Shown here in pieces: positions 51,417 to 60,159 of a stretch of DNA of 64,000 bases (its first letter is position 1; each line of letters starts with the position of its first letter). The notes below the pieces were generated by a model. It did not search any database and had not been told where the DNA came from. It worked only from the letters and a program-made list of their open reading frames with translations. Where the stretch lies: the NCBI GenBank assembly GCA_045591175.1, contig JAZNSI010000048.1:1-64000 (forward strand). The letters are read 5' to 3'. The position numbers and the translations under genes were made by a program. Source of the DNA: UBA11524 sp045591175 (GTDB taxonomy: Bacteria; Bacillota; Clostridia; Christensenellales; Aristaeellaceae).

Positions 51417-52166
51417 ATGGAACGCAAGCATATCCCCGAGACGGAAAACCGCCTCATTATCCTCTATACCCTGCGCCGCCTGGGCCCGGTGACGGCCATG
51501 CAGCTGCTGCAGGCCATGGCGGAAGCCGACCTGATGAACTACATCACCATGCAACTGGCCCTGAGCGATATGGAGAGCCAGGGGCAGATCACCCAGCGGG
51601 CGCATCCCTTGGGGAACCTGATCGAAGTCACCGACGAGGGCGACTTTATCCTGCGCAGCTTTGAAAAGCGAATCCCCGCCAGCCGCCGCGCCCTCATTGA
51701 TGATCGCGCCGATGCCTGGCGCGACCGCTTCGCCACCGAGCAGATGGCCCCGGCGGAGTCCTTCACATTGCCGGATGGGCGCACCGTCATCCACCTGCGG
51801 CTGCTGGATAAAGCCGCGACCCTCATGGATTTGATGCTCTACCTGCCTGCCGGGAAGACCCTCACCCTGTTGCCCGAGCGCTGGCGCGCCTGCGTACAGG
51901 TGACCTACTCCACCGTGCTGGCCCACCTCACGGCGGACTACGATCCTTCCCTGCCCATGCCTGACGCCGCCCAGGCTGAGTCCGTCCGCCAGTGCGGCAT
52001 GGAGGAATGGCTGCTCACCCTGACGGACAATCCCGCCGCACCCGCCATCGACCTGATGATGTCCTTGCCCGAGGAGCATCTCGCCCGGTGCAGCGCGCTC
52101 CGCTGGCCGCTGGTGTGTGAAGAGATCCGTCAATTCGTGCTGGATGTGCTCACAAACGCTATTTGA
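51417..52166 (+). CDS. DUF4364 family protein (winged-helix regulator-like)
   Basis: 249 residues. The N-terminal half fits DUF4364: NRLIILYTLRRLGPVTAMQL, YITMQLALSDMESQGQI, ITDEGDFIL-like VTDEGDFILRSF and RIPASRRALID, a winged-helix fold similar to PadR regulators. It is longer than the usual about 170 residues, with an extra 100-residue C-terminal part of no known family. AGGAG lies 12 nt before ATG 51417. Followed closely by the esterase gene (17 bp), so the two may be cotranscribed. Confidence 0.8.
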   Translation: MERKHIPETENRLIILYTLRRLGPVTAMQLLQAMAEADLMNYITMQLALSDMESQGQITQRAHPLGNLIEVTDEGDFILRSFEKRIPASRRALIDDRADAWRDRFATEQMAPAESFTLPDGRTVIHLRLLDKAATLMDLMLYLPAGKTLTLLPERWRACVQVTYSTVLAHLTADYDPSLPMPDAAQAESVRQCGMEEWLLTLTDNPAAPAIDLMMSLPEEHLARCSALRWPLVCEEIRQFVLDVLTNAI

Positions 52167-52182
52167 CAAAGGAGGAATCCCC

Positions 52183-53481
52183 ATGAAGCTGATCCTGATC
52201 GCCCTTGCGCTGCTGCTGACCTTCGTTTCCGCCGCCGTTGCGGAGGACGCGCCCATCAAGTGGGGCCAGACCGACGCCGTCATCCCCTACACCGCGCCGG
52301 GCAAGCTGACCGTCCGCGAGGAGATGCCCGACCTCATGGCCTTCGAGGACGGCACCCCCGTCGTCACCGCCGAGGACTGGCAGAAGCGCCGCGCCGAGAT
52401 CAAGGGCCTGTACGAGTACTACATGTACGGCTACATGCCCGACGGCTCCGAGGAGACCCTGACCTGGCGCGTGGAGGACAGCGTGCTGTACATCGACGTT
52501 GCCCGCGCGGATAAGTCCGTCACCCTGAAGGTGCCTTTCGTCCTGCCCACGGGAGAAGCGCCCGAGGGCGGCTGGCCCTACTACATCGAGTACAGCTTCT
52601 GGGGCATGAGCGACGTGGTGAAGTACGCCGCCAGCCGCGGCTATGCCGGCTTCGCCTACGCCCCCTACGACGTGGCGTCGGACAATGCCTTCTTCATGGG
52701 CGCATTCTACACCCTATACCCCCGCGGCATCCACGCCACCAACCGCACCGGCGCGCTGGTCGCCTGGTCCTGGGGCGTCAGCAAGATCATCGACGCGATG
52801 GAGCAAGGCGCCGCGGCGGAGCTTGGTATCAACGCGGAGTACTCCCTGGTGGGCGGCGTGAGCCGGTTCGGCAAGTCGGTGGCGGTGGCCGGCGCCTATG
52901 ACGAGCGCATCAAGGTGGCCATCCCCTCCTGCTCCGGCGCGGGCGGACTGGGCATGCTGCGCTATTCCTGCCAGGGCAAGACCTTTGACCTGAGCAGCAT
53001 GAACTACAAAAACGACCAGGGCACCGGCTTGTGGACCAACGGCACCTGCGAGTCTTTCTCCAACATTCGCGGCTCAGGCGAGGGCCACTGGTTCTGCGGC
53101 AACTTTGCGGTGGTCAAGCAGCCGGAGATGCTGCCCTTTGATCAGCATTTCCTCGCCGCTCTGTGCGCTGACCCGGAGCGCCACTACATCGTGGTCACCG
53201 GCATCCTGAGCGAGGAATGGAACAACGTCGAGGGCCAGACGATGGCCTTCGTGGGCGCGCAGCCTGCTTGGGATCTCGTCGGCGCACCTGACAATAACAA
53301 CATGATCGTCCACCTTTCCGGCCATGCGATCCTCCCCAGCGACATGGAGCTCATCCTGGACTACTGCGACAAGGTCTTCTACGGCATCGAGCCCACGCGT
53401 GATCTGTCTACCATGAAGACCAACGTGTTCATGGAGGAGGGCAACGCCTCCGACCTGCTGAAGGAGTTCATGGGCAAATAA
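52183..53481 (+). CDS. Secreted CE15-type glucuronoyl esterase
   Basis: 432 residues with a signal peptide (cleavage near AVA-ED, about 20). Alpha/beta-hydrolase core of carbohydrate esterase family 15, which splits ester bonds between glucuronoxylan and lignin alcohols. Nucleophile Ser227 in GGVSRFGKS, then DERIKVAIPSCSGAGG, and His322 in DQHFLAAL. The Glu that often completes the triad 23 residues after Ser is Cys250 here (PSCSG versus PQESG). AAAGGAGG precedes ATG 52183. Ends at a strong terminator. Fits with the uronate genes at 2-3.6 kb. Confidence 0.82.
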   Translation: MKLILIALALLLTFVSAAVAEDAPIKWGQTDAVIPYTAPGKLTVREEMPDLMAFEDGTPVVTAEDWQKRRAEIKGLYEYYMYGYMPDGSEETLTWRVEDSVLYIDVARADKSVTLKVPFVLPTGEAPEGGWPYYIEYSFWGMSDVVKYAASRGYAGFAYAPYDVASDNAFFMGAFYTLYPRGIHATNRTGALVAWSWGVSKIIDAMEQGAAAELGINAEYSLVGGVSRFGKSVAVAGAYDERIKVAIPSCSGAGGLGMLRYSCQGKTFDLSSMNYKNDQGTGLWTNGTCESFSNIRGSGEGHWFCGNFAVVKQPEMLPFDQHFLAALCADPERHYIVVTGILSEEWNNVEGQTMAFVGAQPAWDLVGAPDNNNMIVHLSGHAILPSDMELILDYCDKVFYGIEPTRDLSTMKTNVFMEEGNASDLLKEFMGK

Positions 53482-53498
53482 TCGGATATTTTTCCTTT

Positions 53499-53548
53499 GG
53501 GATGCGCAGATGCAGAACGTTCAGCTGCGCATCCCCATTTATTTTTTG
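53499..53548 (+). terminator. Terminator of the esterase transcript
   Basis: GGGATGCGCAG and CTGCGCATCCC (53526-53536) form an 11-bp stem followed by CATTTATTTTTT. Confidence 0.82.
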
Positions 53549-53555
53549 CCCATTG

Positions 53556-53596
53556 ACGAACATTGCAGAAATTTTCTTCACAAAAGGCGAACATTT
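53556..53596. promoter_or_regulatory. Tandem PurBox-like repeats before purR
   Basis: CGAACATT occurs at 53558-53565 and 53588-53595, 30 bp apart on the same strand, just upstream of the purR promoter. PurR of Bacillus recognises boxes with a CGAAC-AT core, so this looks like autoregulation. Confidence 0.5.
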
Positions 53597-53610
53597 TTTG
53601 TTGCAGGGGC

Positions 53611-53639
53611 TTCCATTATTCGTAGAAGTATGTTATAAT
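53611..53639 (+). promoter_or_regulatory. purR promoter
   Basis: TTCCAT -35 and TATAAT -10 with a 17-bp spacer. Confidence 0.6.
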
Positions 53640-53715
53640 AACCGGGTATCCTCCACAGGGAGGATTTTCCTGCTGCTTTAAATGCATCCGAGCTATACGA
53701 AGGAGTATCAATACC

Positions 53716-54537
53716 GTGGAAAAGATCCGCCGCAATGAACGCATGAGCGCCATGATGAAGATCCTCTCCGGCGCGCCCAACCGCATTTTTACGCTGAGCT
53801 ATTTCTGTGATATGTTCGGCACCGCCAAGTCCACCATGAGCGAGGATATCGATATCCTGCGCGAAGTGGTGAGCCAGTTCGGCCTGGGCGAATTGGAGAC
53901 GGTGACCGGTTCTGCCGGCGGCGTCCGCTACCGCGCGAAGGTCAAGCGTCCCGACGCCCGCAAGTTCGTGGGTGAGCTGTGCCAGATGCTCTCCGGCCCG
54001 GAACGCGTCCTGCCCGGCGGCTTCCTGTATTACTCCGACATTCTGTCCAATCCTGCCATTACCAATCGCATGGGCGAGATCATGGCCACCGAGTACTACT
54101 CCCTGGCCCCTGATTTCGTGCTGACGATGGAGACCAAGGGCATCCCTGTGGCCTTTGCCACCGCCAATGCCCTGGGCGTGCCGCTGGTGATCGCCCGCCG
54201 CTCCTCCAAGGTGTACGAGGGTAGCGCGGTGAACATCAACTATGTCTCCGGCTCCGGCAACATCGAAACGATGAGCCTGTCCCGCCGCAGCGTCAAGGAA
54301 GGGCAGAAGTGCCTGATCGTGGACGACTTCCTCAAGGGCGGCGGCACCGCCAAGGGCATGGTCGACCTGATGCGGGAATTCGGCGTGGAGGTCATCGGCC
54401 AGACCTTCGTGATGTCCACCGCCAAGCCGCTGAAGAAGCGCATCACCGGCGAAAAGAGCCTGATGGTGCTGGACATGGACGCGGAAAACGAGACCGCCCA
54501 TGTGAAGCCCGCTTTCTGGCTGAACGGAGACGCGTAA
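53716..54537 (+). CDS. purR: Purine operon repressor PurR
   Basis: 273 residues. N-terminal winged helix (about 1-73, LSYFCDMFGTAKSTMSEDID) and a phosphoribosyltransferase-like C-domain with the PRPP loop CLIVDDFLKGGGTAKG (about 198-213). It represses purine genes and is released by PRPP. Starts with GTG 53716 behind AAGGAG. Candidate operators are present upstream, and the dispersed hairpin element begins 3 nt after its stop. Confidence 0.95.
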   Translation: MEKIRRNERMSAMMKILSGAPNRIFTLSYFCDMFGTAKSTMSEDIDILREVVSQFGLGELETVTGSAGGVRYRAKVKRPDARKFVGELCQMLSGPERVLPGGFLYYSDILSNPAITNRMGEIMATEYYSLAPDFVLTMETKGIPVAFATANALGVPLVIARRSSKVYEGSAVNINYVSGSGNIETMSLSRRSVKEGQKCLIVDDFLKGGGTAKGMVDLMREFGVEVIGQTFVMSTAKPLKKRITGEKSLMVLDMDAENETAHVKPAFWLNGDA

Positions 54538-54539
54538 AA

Positions 54540-54704
54540 CGTCTCGTCAAAATGCTGCGGCATTTTGACGAATGGGGTTTTGCACTCCGTCACTGGTCGG
54601 TTCACAAGTGAACCTCCCGGTCGTTCCTTCGTGTAAGGAAAGTTTTCAGCAAAGCTGAAAACGACCCCGCGCCGCCGGGAAACCCGGCGGACACGATTGC
54701 AATC
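54540..54704 (+). repeat. Dispersed multi-hairpin element, copy 2
   Basis: Begins 3 nt after the purR stop with CGTCTCGTCAAAATGC, a UGCG loop and GCATTTTGACGAA; later GTTTTCAGCA/GCTGAAAAC and CCGCCGGG-AAA-CCCGGCGG, ending near ACGATTGCAATC. Same order and orientation relative to the gene as copy 1 behind kduD. It has an additional stem with GGTTCAC-AA-GTGAACC (about 54599-54614) not seen in copy 1. Compensatory G-C to C-G change in stem 1. Confidence 0.75.
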
Positions 54705-54745
54705 AGAGGGCCTGCGGGCCCTCCGACACCTCCCAGGGGAGGGTG
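54705..54745 (+). repeat. Extra GC-rich hairpins after copy 2
   Basis: AGAGGGCC-TGC-GGGCCCTC and CCTCCC-AG-GGGAGG follow the element. They account for most of the remaining space before lepB; no gene is seen between 54746 and 54835, and no clear lepB promoter. Confidence 0.55.
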
Positions 54746-54835
54746 CCTCGCGCCTGTTACAGATGATGCCATGCAGGGAAATCCCCCGCAGAAACGTTAT
54801 ATATCGTGCATCACAAACGAAAGGAAGTTATCGTT

Positions 54836-55579
54836 ATGTCCGACCTCGAAAAGGTACCGGCTGATTCCGCCAAGGCGGACAAGAAGCCCGAAAAGAAGGA
54901 GCCCTGGCTGAAGAAGTATCTGCCGTCCTGGTGGGTCTTCCAGCAGAAGCCCGAGAAGATCAAGAAGCCCTTCAAGCAGGAGCTGTGCGAATGGGGCGGC
55001 ACGCTGCTGGTGGCAATGATCATCGCATTCCTGTGCCACTCCTTCGTGTTCCAGAACGTCCGCGTGGACGGCAACAGCATGTACCCCACCCTCAACAACG
55101 GCGAGTTCATGTACGTCTCCAAGCTGGAGTATGGCACCTCCTTCTTCGGCATTCCCTTCACCGGCATCGGCACTTATTTCACCGTTGGCGGCGAACCGGA
55201 GCGCTTCGACGTGGTGGTCTGCAATTACCCCAACCGCCTTGGCAAGCACGGTGAACGGCTGAATTTCGTCAAGCGCGTGGTCGGCCTCCCCGGCGACACG
55301 GTGGCGATCCGTGACGGCTTCCTCTACGTCGACGACGTTAAGTATGACGAGCCCTTTCTGGCCGAGTACATCGCCGAGGATTTCGGCCCCTACACCGTTC
55401 CCGAGGGTCACTACTTCGTCATGGGCGATAACCGCAACAACTCCAACGACAGCCGCGCCACTGGCCCCATCACCCGCGATATGATCGTGGGCAAGGTGGA
55501 AGGCGTCATCTGGCGCTCTACTCCCTCCACGCTGGAGTACAACGAGAAGGCCCTGCGTCGGCCTGATCTGCGCAAGTAA
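54836..55579 (+). CDS. lepB: Signal peptidase I
   Basis: 247-residue membrane-bound serine/lysine protease that removes signal peptides outside the membrane. A charged N-terminal tail with many Lys, one membrane helix (about 54-72), catalytic Ser81 in DGNSMYPTL, catalytic Lys146 in FVKRVVGLPGD, and GDNRNNSNDSR near the C-terminus. AAAGGA precedes ATG 54836; the frame upstream is open but has no family match. Many secreted proteins in the window depend on it. Confidence 0.95.
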   Translation: MSDLEKVPADSAKADKKPEKKEPWLKKYLPSWWVFQQKPEKIKKPFKQELCEWGGTLLVAMIIAFLCHSFVFQNVRVDGNSMYPTLNNGEFMYVSKLEYGTSFFGIPFTGIGTYFTVGGEPERFDVVVCNYPNRLGKHGERLNFVKRVVGLPGDTVAIRDGFLYVDDVKYDEPFLAEYIAEDFGPYTVPEGHYFVMGDNRNNSNDSRATGPITRDMIVGKVEGVIWRSTPSTLEYNEKALRRPDLRK

Positions 55580-55593
55580 GGCGTCACTTCTTC

Positions 55594-55625
55594 CGGACAG
55601 GCCGATATACGGTCTGTCCGTTTTC
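55594..55625 (+). terminator. Weak terminator or attenuator after lepB
   Basis: CGGACAG...CTGTCCG stem (55594-55620) with an inner GCCG/CGGT part, followed by TTTTCTT. Confidence 0.65.
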
Positions 55626-55642
55626 TTAACAAGGAGCTGCAT

Positions 55643-56152
55643 ATGAATCGAAATAAACACAAATGGCCTGTCATTGTGGCTTTGATCGCCGCATTCTTCA
55701 TCGTCGGCATCGCTGTCTTCATCATGTCACAGTACACGCAGGGGACGATCGAGCTGCCGGCGGAATTGCCTTCCCAGGAGATGATGGCCCACATTGCCGC
55801 CAATTTGGATCAGCTCATCGAGCCCAATGGCCCGTTTACCCGCTCTATGGGTTTTGGCATCGTTACTGCCCTGGACTATGCAAACGACAGCGGCCTGACC
55901 ATCACGATCAACCTGAGATCAGGCGCATCCCCAGAGGAGTTTCTGGCTGCCGAACCCAAGTGGCAGGGGCAGTATCTCGGCTATTCTGATTTGCTGGCGG
56001 CCCTATCTGGATCAGGGAAATATACGCTGATGTTCTCCTGCAGCCAGGGACCGTTTGTTCTGTTCATCGCGCAGGAGGACGCAGCCGCCATCAGCACTGC
56101 GCCCCTCACGGAGGCGTTGTCCATCATACAAAGCGTCATCGGCACGCCCTGA
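55643..56152 (+). CDS. Membrane-anchored protein of unknown function
   Basis: 169 residues, one N-terminal transmembrane helix (about 9-29) and an exterior domain of about 135 residues without known motif. A Ser-Cys pair (MFSCSQG) is near residue 133. AAGGAG precedes ATG 55643. Lies behind lepB with a weak terminator between. No function can be proposed. Confidence 0.68.
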   Translation: MNRNKHKWPVIVALIAAFFIVGIAVFIMSQYTQGTIELPAELPSQEMMAHIAANLDQLIEPNGPFTRSMGFGIVTALDYANDSGLTITINLRSGASPEEFLAAEPKWQGQYLGYSDLLAALSGSGKYTLMFSCSQGPFVLFIAQEDAAAISTAPLTEALSIIQSVIGTP

Positions 56153-56164
56153 CTCGCCGCCTCG

Positions 56165-56189
56165 CACCCCACCGGTTCGGGGCTTTTTT
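56165..56189 (+). terminator. Intrinsic terminator
   Basis: Short stem CCCC...GGGG (56167-56182) followed by six T. Weak but well placed. Confidence 0.55.
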
Positions 56190-56285
56190 CGTGTTGTGCT
56201 TTCGGTGTACTTTGGTTGAAAGGGGGCGTTATGCGTGGTATAGTATATGTAGTGAAATTCCTTGCGAATTTCTTCACAATCCCCC

Positions 56286-56314
56286 TTGACAACGTGCTTC
56301 AAGCATGCTATAAT
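56286..56314 (+). promoter_or_regulatory. his operon promoter (perfect consensus)
   Basis: TTGACA -35 and TATAAT -10 with a 17-bp spacer and TGC before the -10. The leader to hisZ is only about 45 nt, too short for a His T-box or a leader peptide attenuator. Confidence 0.88.
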
Positions 56315-56367
56315 TCATCGCATTAACACTTTATCGCGCTAAATCATCAGCGCAGCAGGAGGTCACC

Positions 56368-57579
56368 ATGGAGCAGCGCAGGCTTCAAATCCCCAGCGGC
56401 ATGCAGGATACCCTGCCCGGCGAGTGCGCCCGCAAGCGCCAGCTGGAGGAACTGCTGCGACATTTGTTCACCATGCAGGGGTATCAGGAGATCGAAACGC
56501 CCATCCTGGAGTTCTACGACGCGCTGGATGACCGCACCTGGGGCTATCGTCCCGAGGACGTGTGGAAGACCTTCGACGGCGCAGGACGCATCCTGGCGGT
56601 ACGACCCGACTCCACCATTCCCGCCGCACGCATGGCCGCCGGTCGTCTGGCGGAGGCTCCCCTGCCCCTGCGGCTGTGCTACCTGCAATCCGCCACCAAG
56701 ACGCTGACGGACGCCGCCTCCCTCCTGTGCGAGGAGACCCAGTGCGGCGTAGAGCTGATGGGCGAGGCCTCCCCCGAGGCGGACGCTGAGGTGATCGCCC
56801 TGGCCGTGAAGGTCTGCGAGGACGCAGGCCTCCGCGACTTCCAGCTGGAGCTGGGACAGGCGCAGTTCGTGGCAGGCTTCCTGCAGGAAGCAGGCCTGAC
56901 CGAAGAGCAGAGCGCCACCCTGCGCGGCATGATCGAGCGCAAGAACACCCTCGATATGCAGCTGTATCTTGACAAGCTGGCTGTCTCCGCCGACGTGGCT
57001 GCCCGGCTGATGCAGCTCCCCCGGCTGTACGGCGACGCATCCGTGCTGGATGAAGCCGCAGCCCTCACCCGACACCCCCTGTGCGTAGCCGCCATCGACA
57101 ACCTGCGGCAGATCCTCGCCATGCTGGCCGAGTACGGCTGCGATCAGCACATCAGCATCGACTTGGGCATGGCCCATCAGGCGAATTATTACTCCGGCAC
57201 CATCTTCCGCGGCCTGGTGGCCGAGCTGGGCCAGCCGCTGCTCTCCGGCGGTCGCTATGACGAGCTGCCTGCCCGCTTCGGGCGCGCCCTGCCTGCAACG
57301 GGCTTCGCGCTGAGCATGAAGCTGCTGATGATCGCCCTGGAGCGTCAGGGCGCAGCCTTCGCAGCCCCCATCCCGGATGTGGCGCTGTCCTTTGATCCCG
57401 GCTGCCGGAAGGAAGCCATCGCCTATGCCAAGGCCCAGCGGGAAAAAGGCGTGTCCGTGGCGATGATGTACGGCATGTCAGCAGAGGCGCTGCGACACCG
57501 GGTCGACGAAAATCTCGCCCGTTCCGCCGTGTACATCACGATAGACGGCATTCAGCAGTACGGAAAGGCGGTGTTCTGA
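56368..57579 (+). CDS. hisZ: ATP phosphoribosyltransferase regulatory subunit HisZ
   Basis: 403 residues, a histidyl-tRNA synthetase paralogue without synthetase activity that activates the short HisG and carries histidine inhibition. HisRS-like class II fold: GMQDTLPGE, TPILEFYDAL, AVRPDSTIPAARMAA, LSGGRYDEL. It lacks the anticodon-binding domain in full. AGGAGG precedes ATG 56368. First gene of the his operon and overlaps hisG by one base. Confidence 0.95.
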   Translation: MEQRRLQIPSGMQDTLPGECARKRQLEELLRHLFTMQGYQEIETPILEFYDALDDRTWGYRPEDVWKTFDGAGRILAVRPDSTIPAARMAAGRLAEAPLPLRLCYLQSATKTLTDAASLLCEETQCGVELMGEASPEADAEVIALAVKVCEDAGLRDFQLELGQAQFVAGFLQEAGLTEEQSATLRGMIERKNTLDMQLYLDKLAVSADVAARLMQLPRLYGDASVLDEAAALTRHPLCVAAIDNLRQILAMLAEYGCDQHISIDLGMAHQANYYSGTIFRGLVAELGQPLLSGGRYDELPARFGRALPATGFALSMKLLMIALERQGAAFAAPIPDVALSFDPGCRKEAIAYAKAQREKGVSVAMMYGMSAEALRHRVDENLARSAVYITIDGIQQYGKAVF

Positions 57580-58223
57580 TGCAGCCCATGATCACCTTCG
57601 CACTGGCCAAGGGTCGCCTGGCAGAGCAGGCCTTCGAGCTCCTGGAGCAGCTGGGCATTGACTGCTCCGAGCCCCGCAATCCTGGCCGTCAGCTGGTCCT
57701 TTGGGACAAAAAGAACAATGTGCGCTTCATCCTCGTCAAGCCCAGCGATGTGCCGACCTACGTTGACCACGGCGTGGCGGACATCGGCGTGGTGGGCAAG
57801 GACACTCTGCTGGAATCCGGCCGGCCTCTGTACGAGGTGCTGGACCTGACCTTCGGCAAGTGCCGGCTGTGCATCGCAGGCTACGCCGAGCAGCACCAAA
57901 GCGCCACCCGCGCCACCTTCCGCGTGGCGACCAAGTACCCCAACGTCGCCCGCAGCTACTACGACGCCAAGGGCCAGACGATCGAGATCATCGAGCTGCA
58001 CGGCTCCGTGGAGCTGGGCCCGGTGATCGGCCTTTCCGACGTGATCCTCGACATCGTGGAGAGCGGCTCGACCCTCAAGGCCAACGGGCTCACCGTGCTG
58101 GAAACGGTCTGCGAGTGCTCGGCGCGGCTGGTGGTCAACCGCGTGTCCATGAAAACCAAGCGCGACCGTATCCGCGAGATCATCGACGGTCTTGCTGATC
58201 AGGTCGCCAAGCTCAACAACTGA
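57579..58223 (+). CDS. hisG: ATP phosphoribosyltransferase catalytic subunit (short form)
   Basis: 214 residues. Joins ATP and PRPP in the first step of histidine synthesis. Motifs ALAKGRLAEQA, DVPTYVDHGVADIGVVG, and PRPP loop region VESGSTLKANGL. It lacks the C-terminal regulatory domain of long HisG, which fits the HisZ partner next to it. Start ATG is in TGATG overlap with hisZ. Confidence 0.97.
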   Translation: MQPMITFALAKGRLAEQAFELLEQLGIDCSEPRNPGRQLVLWDKKNNVRFILVKPSDVPTYVDHGVADIGVVGKDTLLESGRPLYEVLDLTFGKCRLCIAGYAEQHQSATRATFRVATKYPNVARSYYDAKGQTIEIIELHGSVELGPVIGLSDVILDIVESGSTLKANGLTVLETVCECSARLVVNRVSMKTKRDRIREIIDGLADQVAKLNN

Positions 58224-58241
58224 TATATGGAGGGAACGAAC

Positions 58242-59540
58242 ATGATCCCGATTCTGAATATGGCCGACGCGCAGGCCCTGAAAGCGCGCGTGATGAACCG
58301 CTCCCAGCTGCAGAATGACGAGATTTCCCGGCGCGTGAAGGAGATCGTCAGCCGCATCCGCGAGGAAGGCGACGCAGCCCTGTTTGAGTACACCGCCCGC
58401 TTCGACAAGGCGGATATCAACGCCGATAACGTCCTCGTCACCCGCGAGGAGATCGACAAGGCTTACGAGGCCGCTTCCCCCGAGTGGCTCGCCGCCATGC
58501 GCGAGGCCGCAAAGCGCATCACTGCCTTCCACGAGAAGCAGAAGCAGAACACCTGGATCAACTTTGACGCAGCCATTTCCCTGGGCCAGAAGGTCACGCC
58601 CCTCAAGCGCGTGGGCGTGTACGTCCCCGGCGGTACGGCGGCGTACCCCTCCTCCGTGCTGATGAACGTGCTGCCCGCCAAGGTTGCCGGCGTGAAGGAG
58701 ATCATCATGGTCACGCCTCCCGGCAAGGACGGCGGCATCAGCTACCCCCTGTCTCTGGTCGCGGCGGACATCGCGGGCGTGGACAAGATCTACAAGATCG
58801 GCGGCGCGCAGGCTGTGGCGGCGCTGGCCTTCGGTACTGAATCCATCCCGCGGGTGGACAAGATCACCGGCCCGGGCAACATCTACGTCGCCAACGCCAA
58901 GCGCGAGGTCTTCGGCCACGTGGGCATCGACATGGTCGCCGGCCCCAGCGAGGTGCTGGTCATCGCGGACGACACCGCTGATCCCCGCTATGTGGCGGCT
59001 GACCTGCTGAGCCAGGCTGAACATGATCCCCTGGCCGCAGCGATCCTCGTTACCGACAGCGCCAAGCTGGCCGAGGCCGTGGACGCCGAGCTGGCCCGCC
59101 AGACGGCGCTCCTGCCCCGCAAGGAAGTGGTGGAGCAGAGCCTGACCGCCTACGGCACCATCGTGGTCGCCCCGACCATGGAGGACTGCGCGGACATCGC
59201 CAACCAGATCGCCCCTGAACACCTCGAGCTGTCCGTGGCCGAGCCCTATGCGCTGCTGCCCCTGATCGAGAATGCCGGCGCGATCTTCATGGGCCACTAC
59301 TCCCCCGAACCCCTAGGCGACTACCTCGCCGGCCCCAACCACGTCCTTCCCACCTCCGGCACGGCGCGGTTCTTCTCCCCCCTGTCGGTGGATGATTTCG
59401 TGAAGAAGTCCAGCCTGATCTGCTGCTCCCGCGCTGAACTGGAACGCGTGGCGGATCAGGTGATCCTCCTGGCGCAGGAAGAGGGCCTGGACGCCCACGC
59501 CAATTCCGTCGCCATCCGCTTTGGTAAGGAGATCAAGTGA
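58242..59540 (+). CDS. hisD: Histidinol dehydrogenase
   Basis: 432 residues, catalysing the last two oxidations of histidinol to histidine using NAD+ and zinc. Motifs: VGVYVPGGTAAYPSSVLMN, GGAQAVAALAFGTESIP, AGPSEVLVIAD, EHDPLAAAI with zinc ligands, and NHVLPTSGTAR near the C-terminus. ATG 58242 is chosen because GGAGGG is 7 nt upstream; the earlier ATG at 58227 overlaps that site. Confidence 0.97.
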   Translation: MIPILNMADAQALKARVMNRSQLQNDEISRRVKEIVSRIREEGDAALFEYTARFDKADINADNVLVTREEIDKAYEAASPEWLAAMREAAKRITAFHEKQKQNTWINFDAAISLGQKVTPLKRVGVYVPGGTAAYPSSVLMNVLPAKVAGVKEIIMVTPPGKDGGISYPLSLVAADIAGVDKIYKIGGAQAVAALAFGTESIPRVDKITGPGNIYVANAKREVFGHVGIDMVAGPSEVLVIADDTADPRYVAADLLSQAEHDPLAAAILVTDSAKLAEAVDAELARQTALLPRKEVVEQSLTAYGTIVVAPTMEDCADIANQIAPEHLELSVAEPYALLPLIENAGAIFMGHYSPEPLGDYLAGPNHVLPTSGTARFFSPLSVDDFVKKSSLICCSRAELERVADQVILLAQEEGLDAHANSVAIRFGKEIK

Positions 59541-59541
59541 T

Positions 59542-60129
59542 ATGCGTACCGCTGAATTCGCCCGCAAGACCAAGGAAACCGACATCCAGCTGGCTGTGAA
59601 CTTGGACGGCTCCGGCAAGACGGAGCTGGCCACCGGTGTGGGGTTCTTCGACCACATGCTGGACGCGCTGTGCCGCTTCGCCCAGTTTGACCTGGCGCTC
59701 TCCTGCGCAGGCGACCTGCAGGTGGACGCGCACCACACCGTCGAGGACGTGGGCATCTGCCTGGGCAAGGCCATCCGCGAAGCCCTGGGCGACCGGGTAG
59801 GCATCCGCCGCGTGGGCAGCGCCTACATGCCCATGGACGAGGCCCTGGCCCTCGCCGCCATCGACGTCAGCGGCCGCCCCTACCTGGCCTGGAACGCTGA
59901 GTTCACCGCGCCCATGTGCGGCACGATGGATACGGCACTCGCAGAGGAGTTCTTCCGCGCCGTAACCGTCAACGCGGGCCTGACCGTCCACATGAACCTC
60001 ATCGCGGGCCGCAACGATCACCACAGGATGGAGGCGCTGTTCAAGGCGTTCGGCCTGGCGCTGCGAGATGCAGTGCGCGTGGACGCCAACATTCAGGGCG
60101 TGCTCTCCACCAAGGGCGCGCTGGACTGA
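59542..60129 (+). CDS. hisB: Imidazoleglycerol-phosphate dehydratase
   Basis: 195-residue monofunctional HisB (no phosphatase part). Two manganese sites appear as paired motifs FFDHMLDAL/HHTVEDVGI and again HMNLIAGRNDHHRMEALFK. Removes water from IGP. Spacing to hisD is one base, with AAGGAG inside the end of hisD. The histidinol-phosphatase and the aminotransferase HisC must be elsewhere. Confidence 0.97.
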   Translation: MRTAEFARKTKETDIQLAVNLDGSGKTELATGVGFFDHMLDALCRFAQFDLALSCAGDLQVDAHHTVEDVGICLGKAIREALGDRVGIRRVGSAYMPMDEALALAAIDVSGRPYLAWNAEFTAPMCGTMDTALAEEFFRAVTVNAGLTVHMNLIAGRNDHHRMEALFKAFGLALRDAVRVDANIQGVLSTKGALD

Positions 60130-60159
60130 CCCGATTACGAATTTCAGGAGGTGCCTCCG

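Noticed and set aside
56315..56367. T-box or His leader peptide before hisZ
   Set aside because: Leader is about 45 nt, with no T-box sequence, no run of His codons and no terminator.
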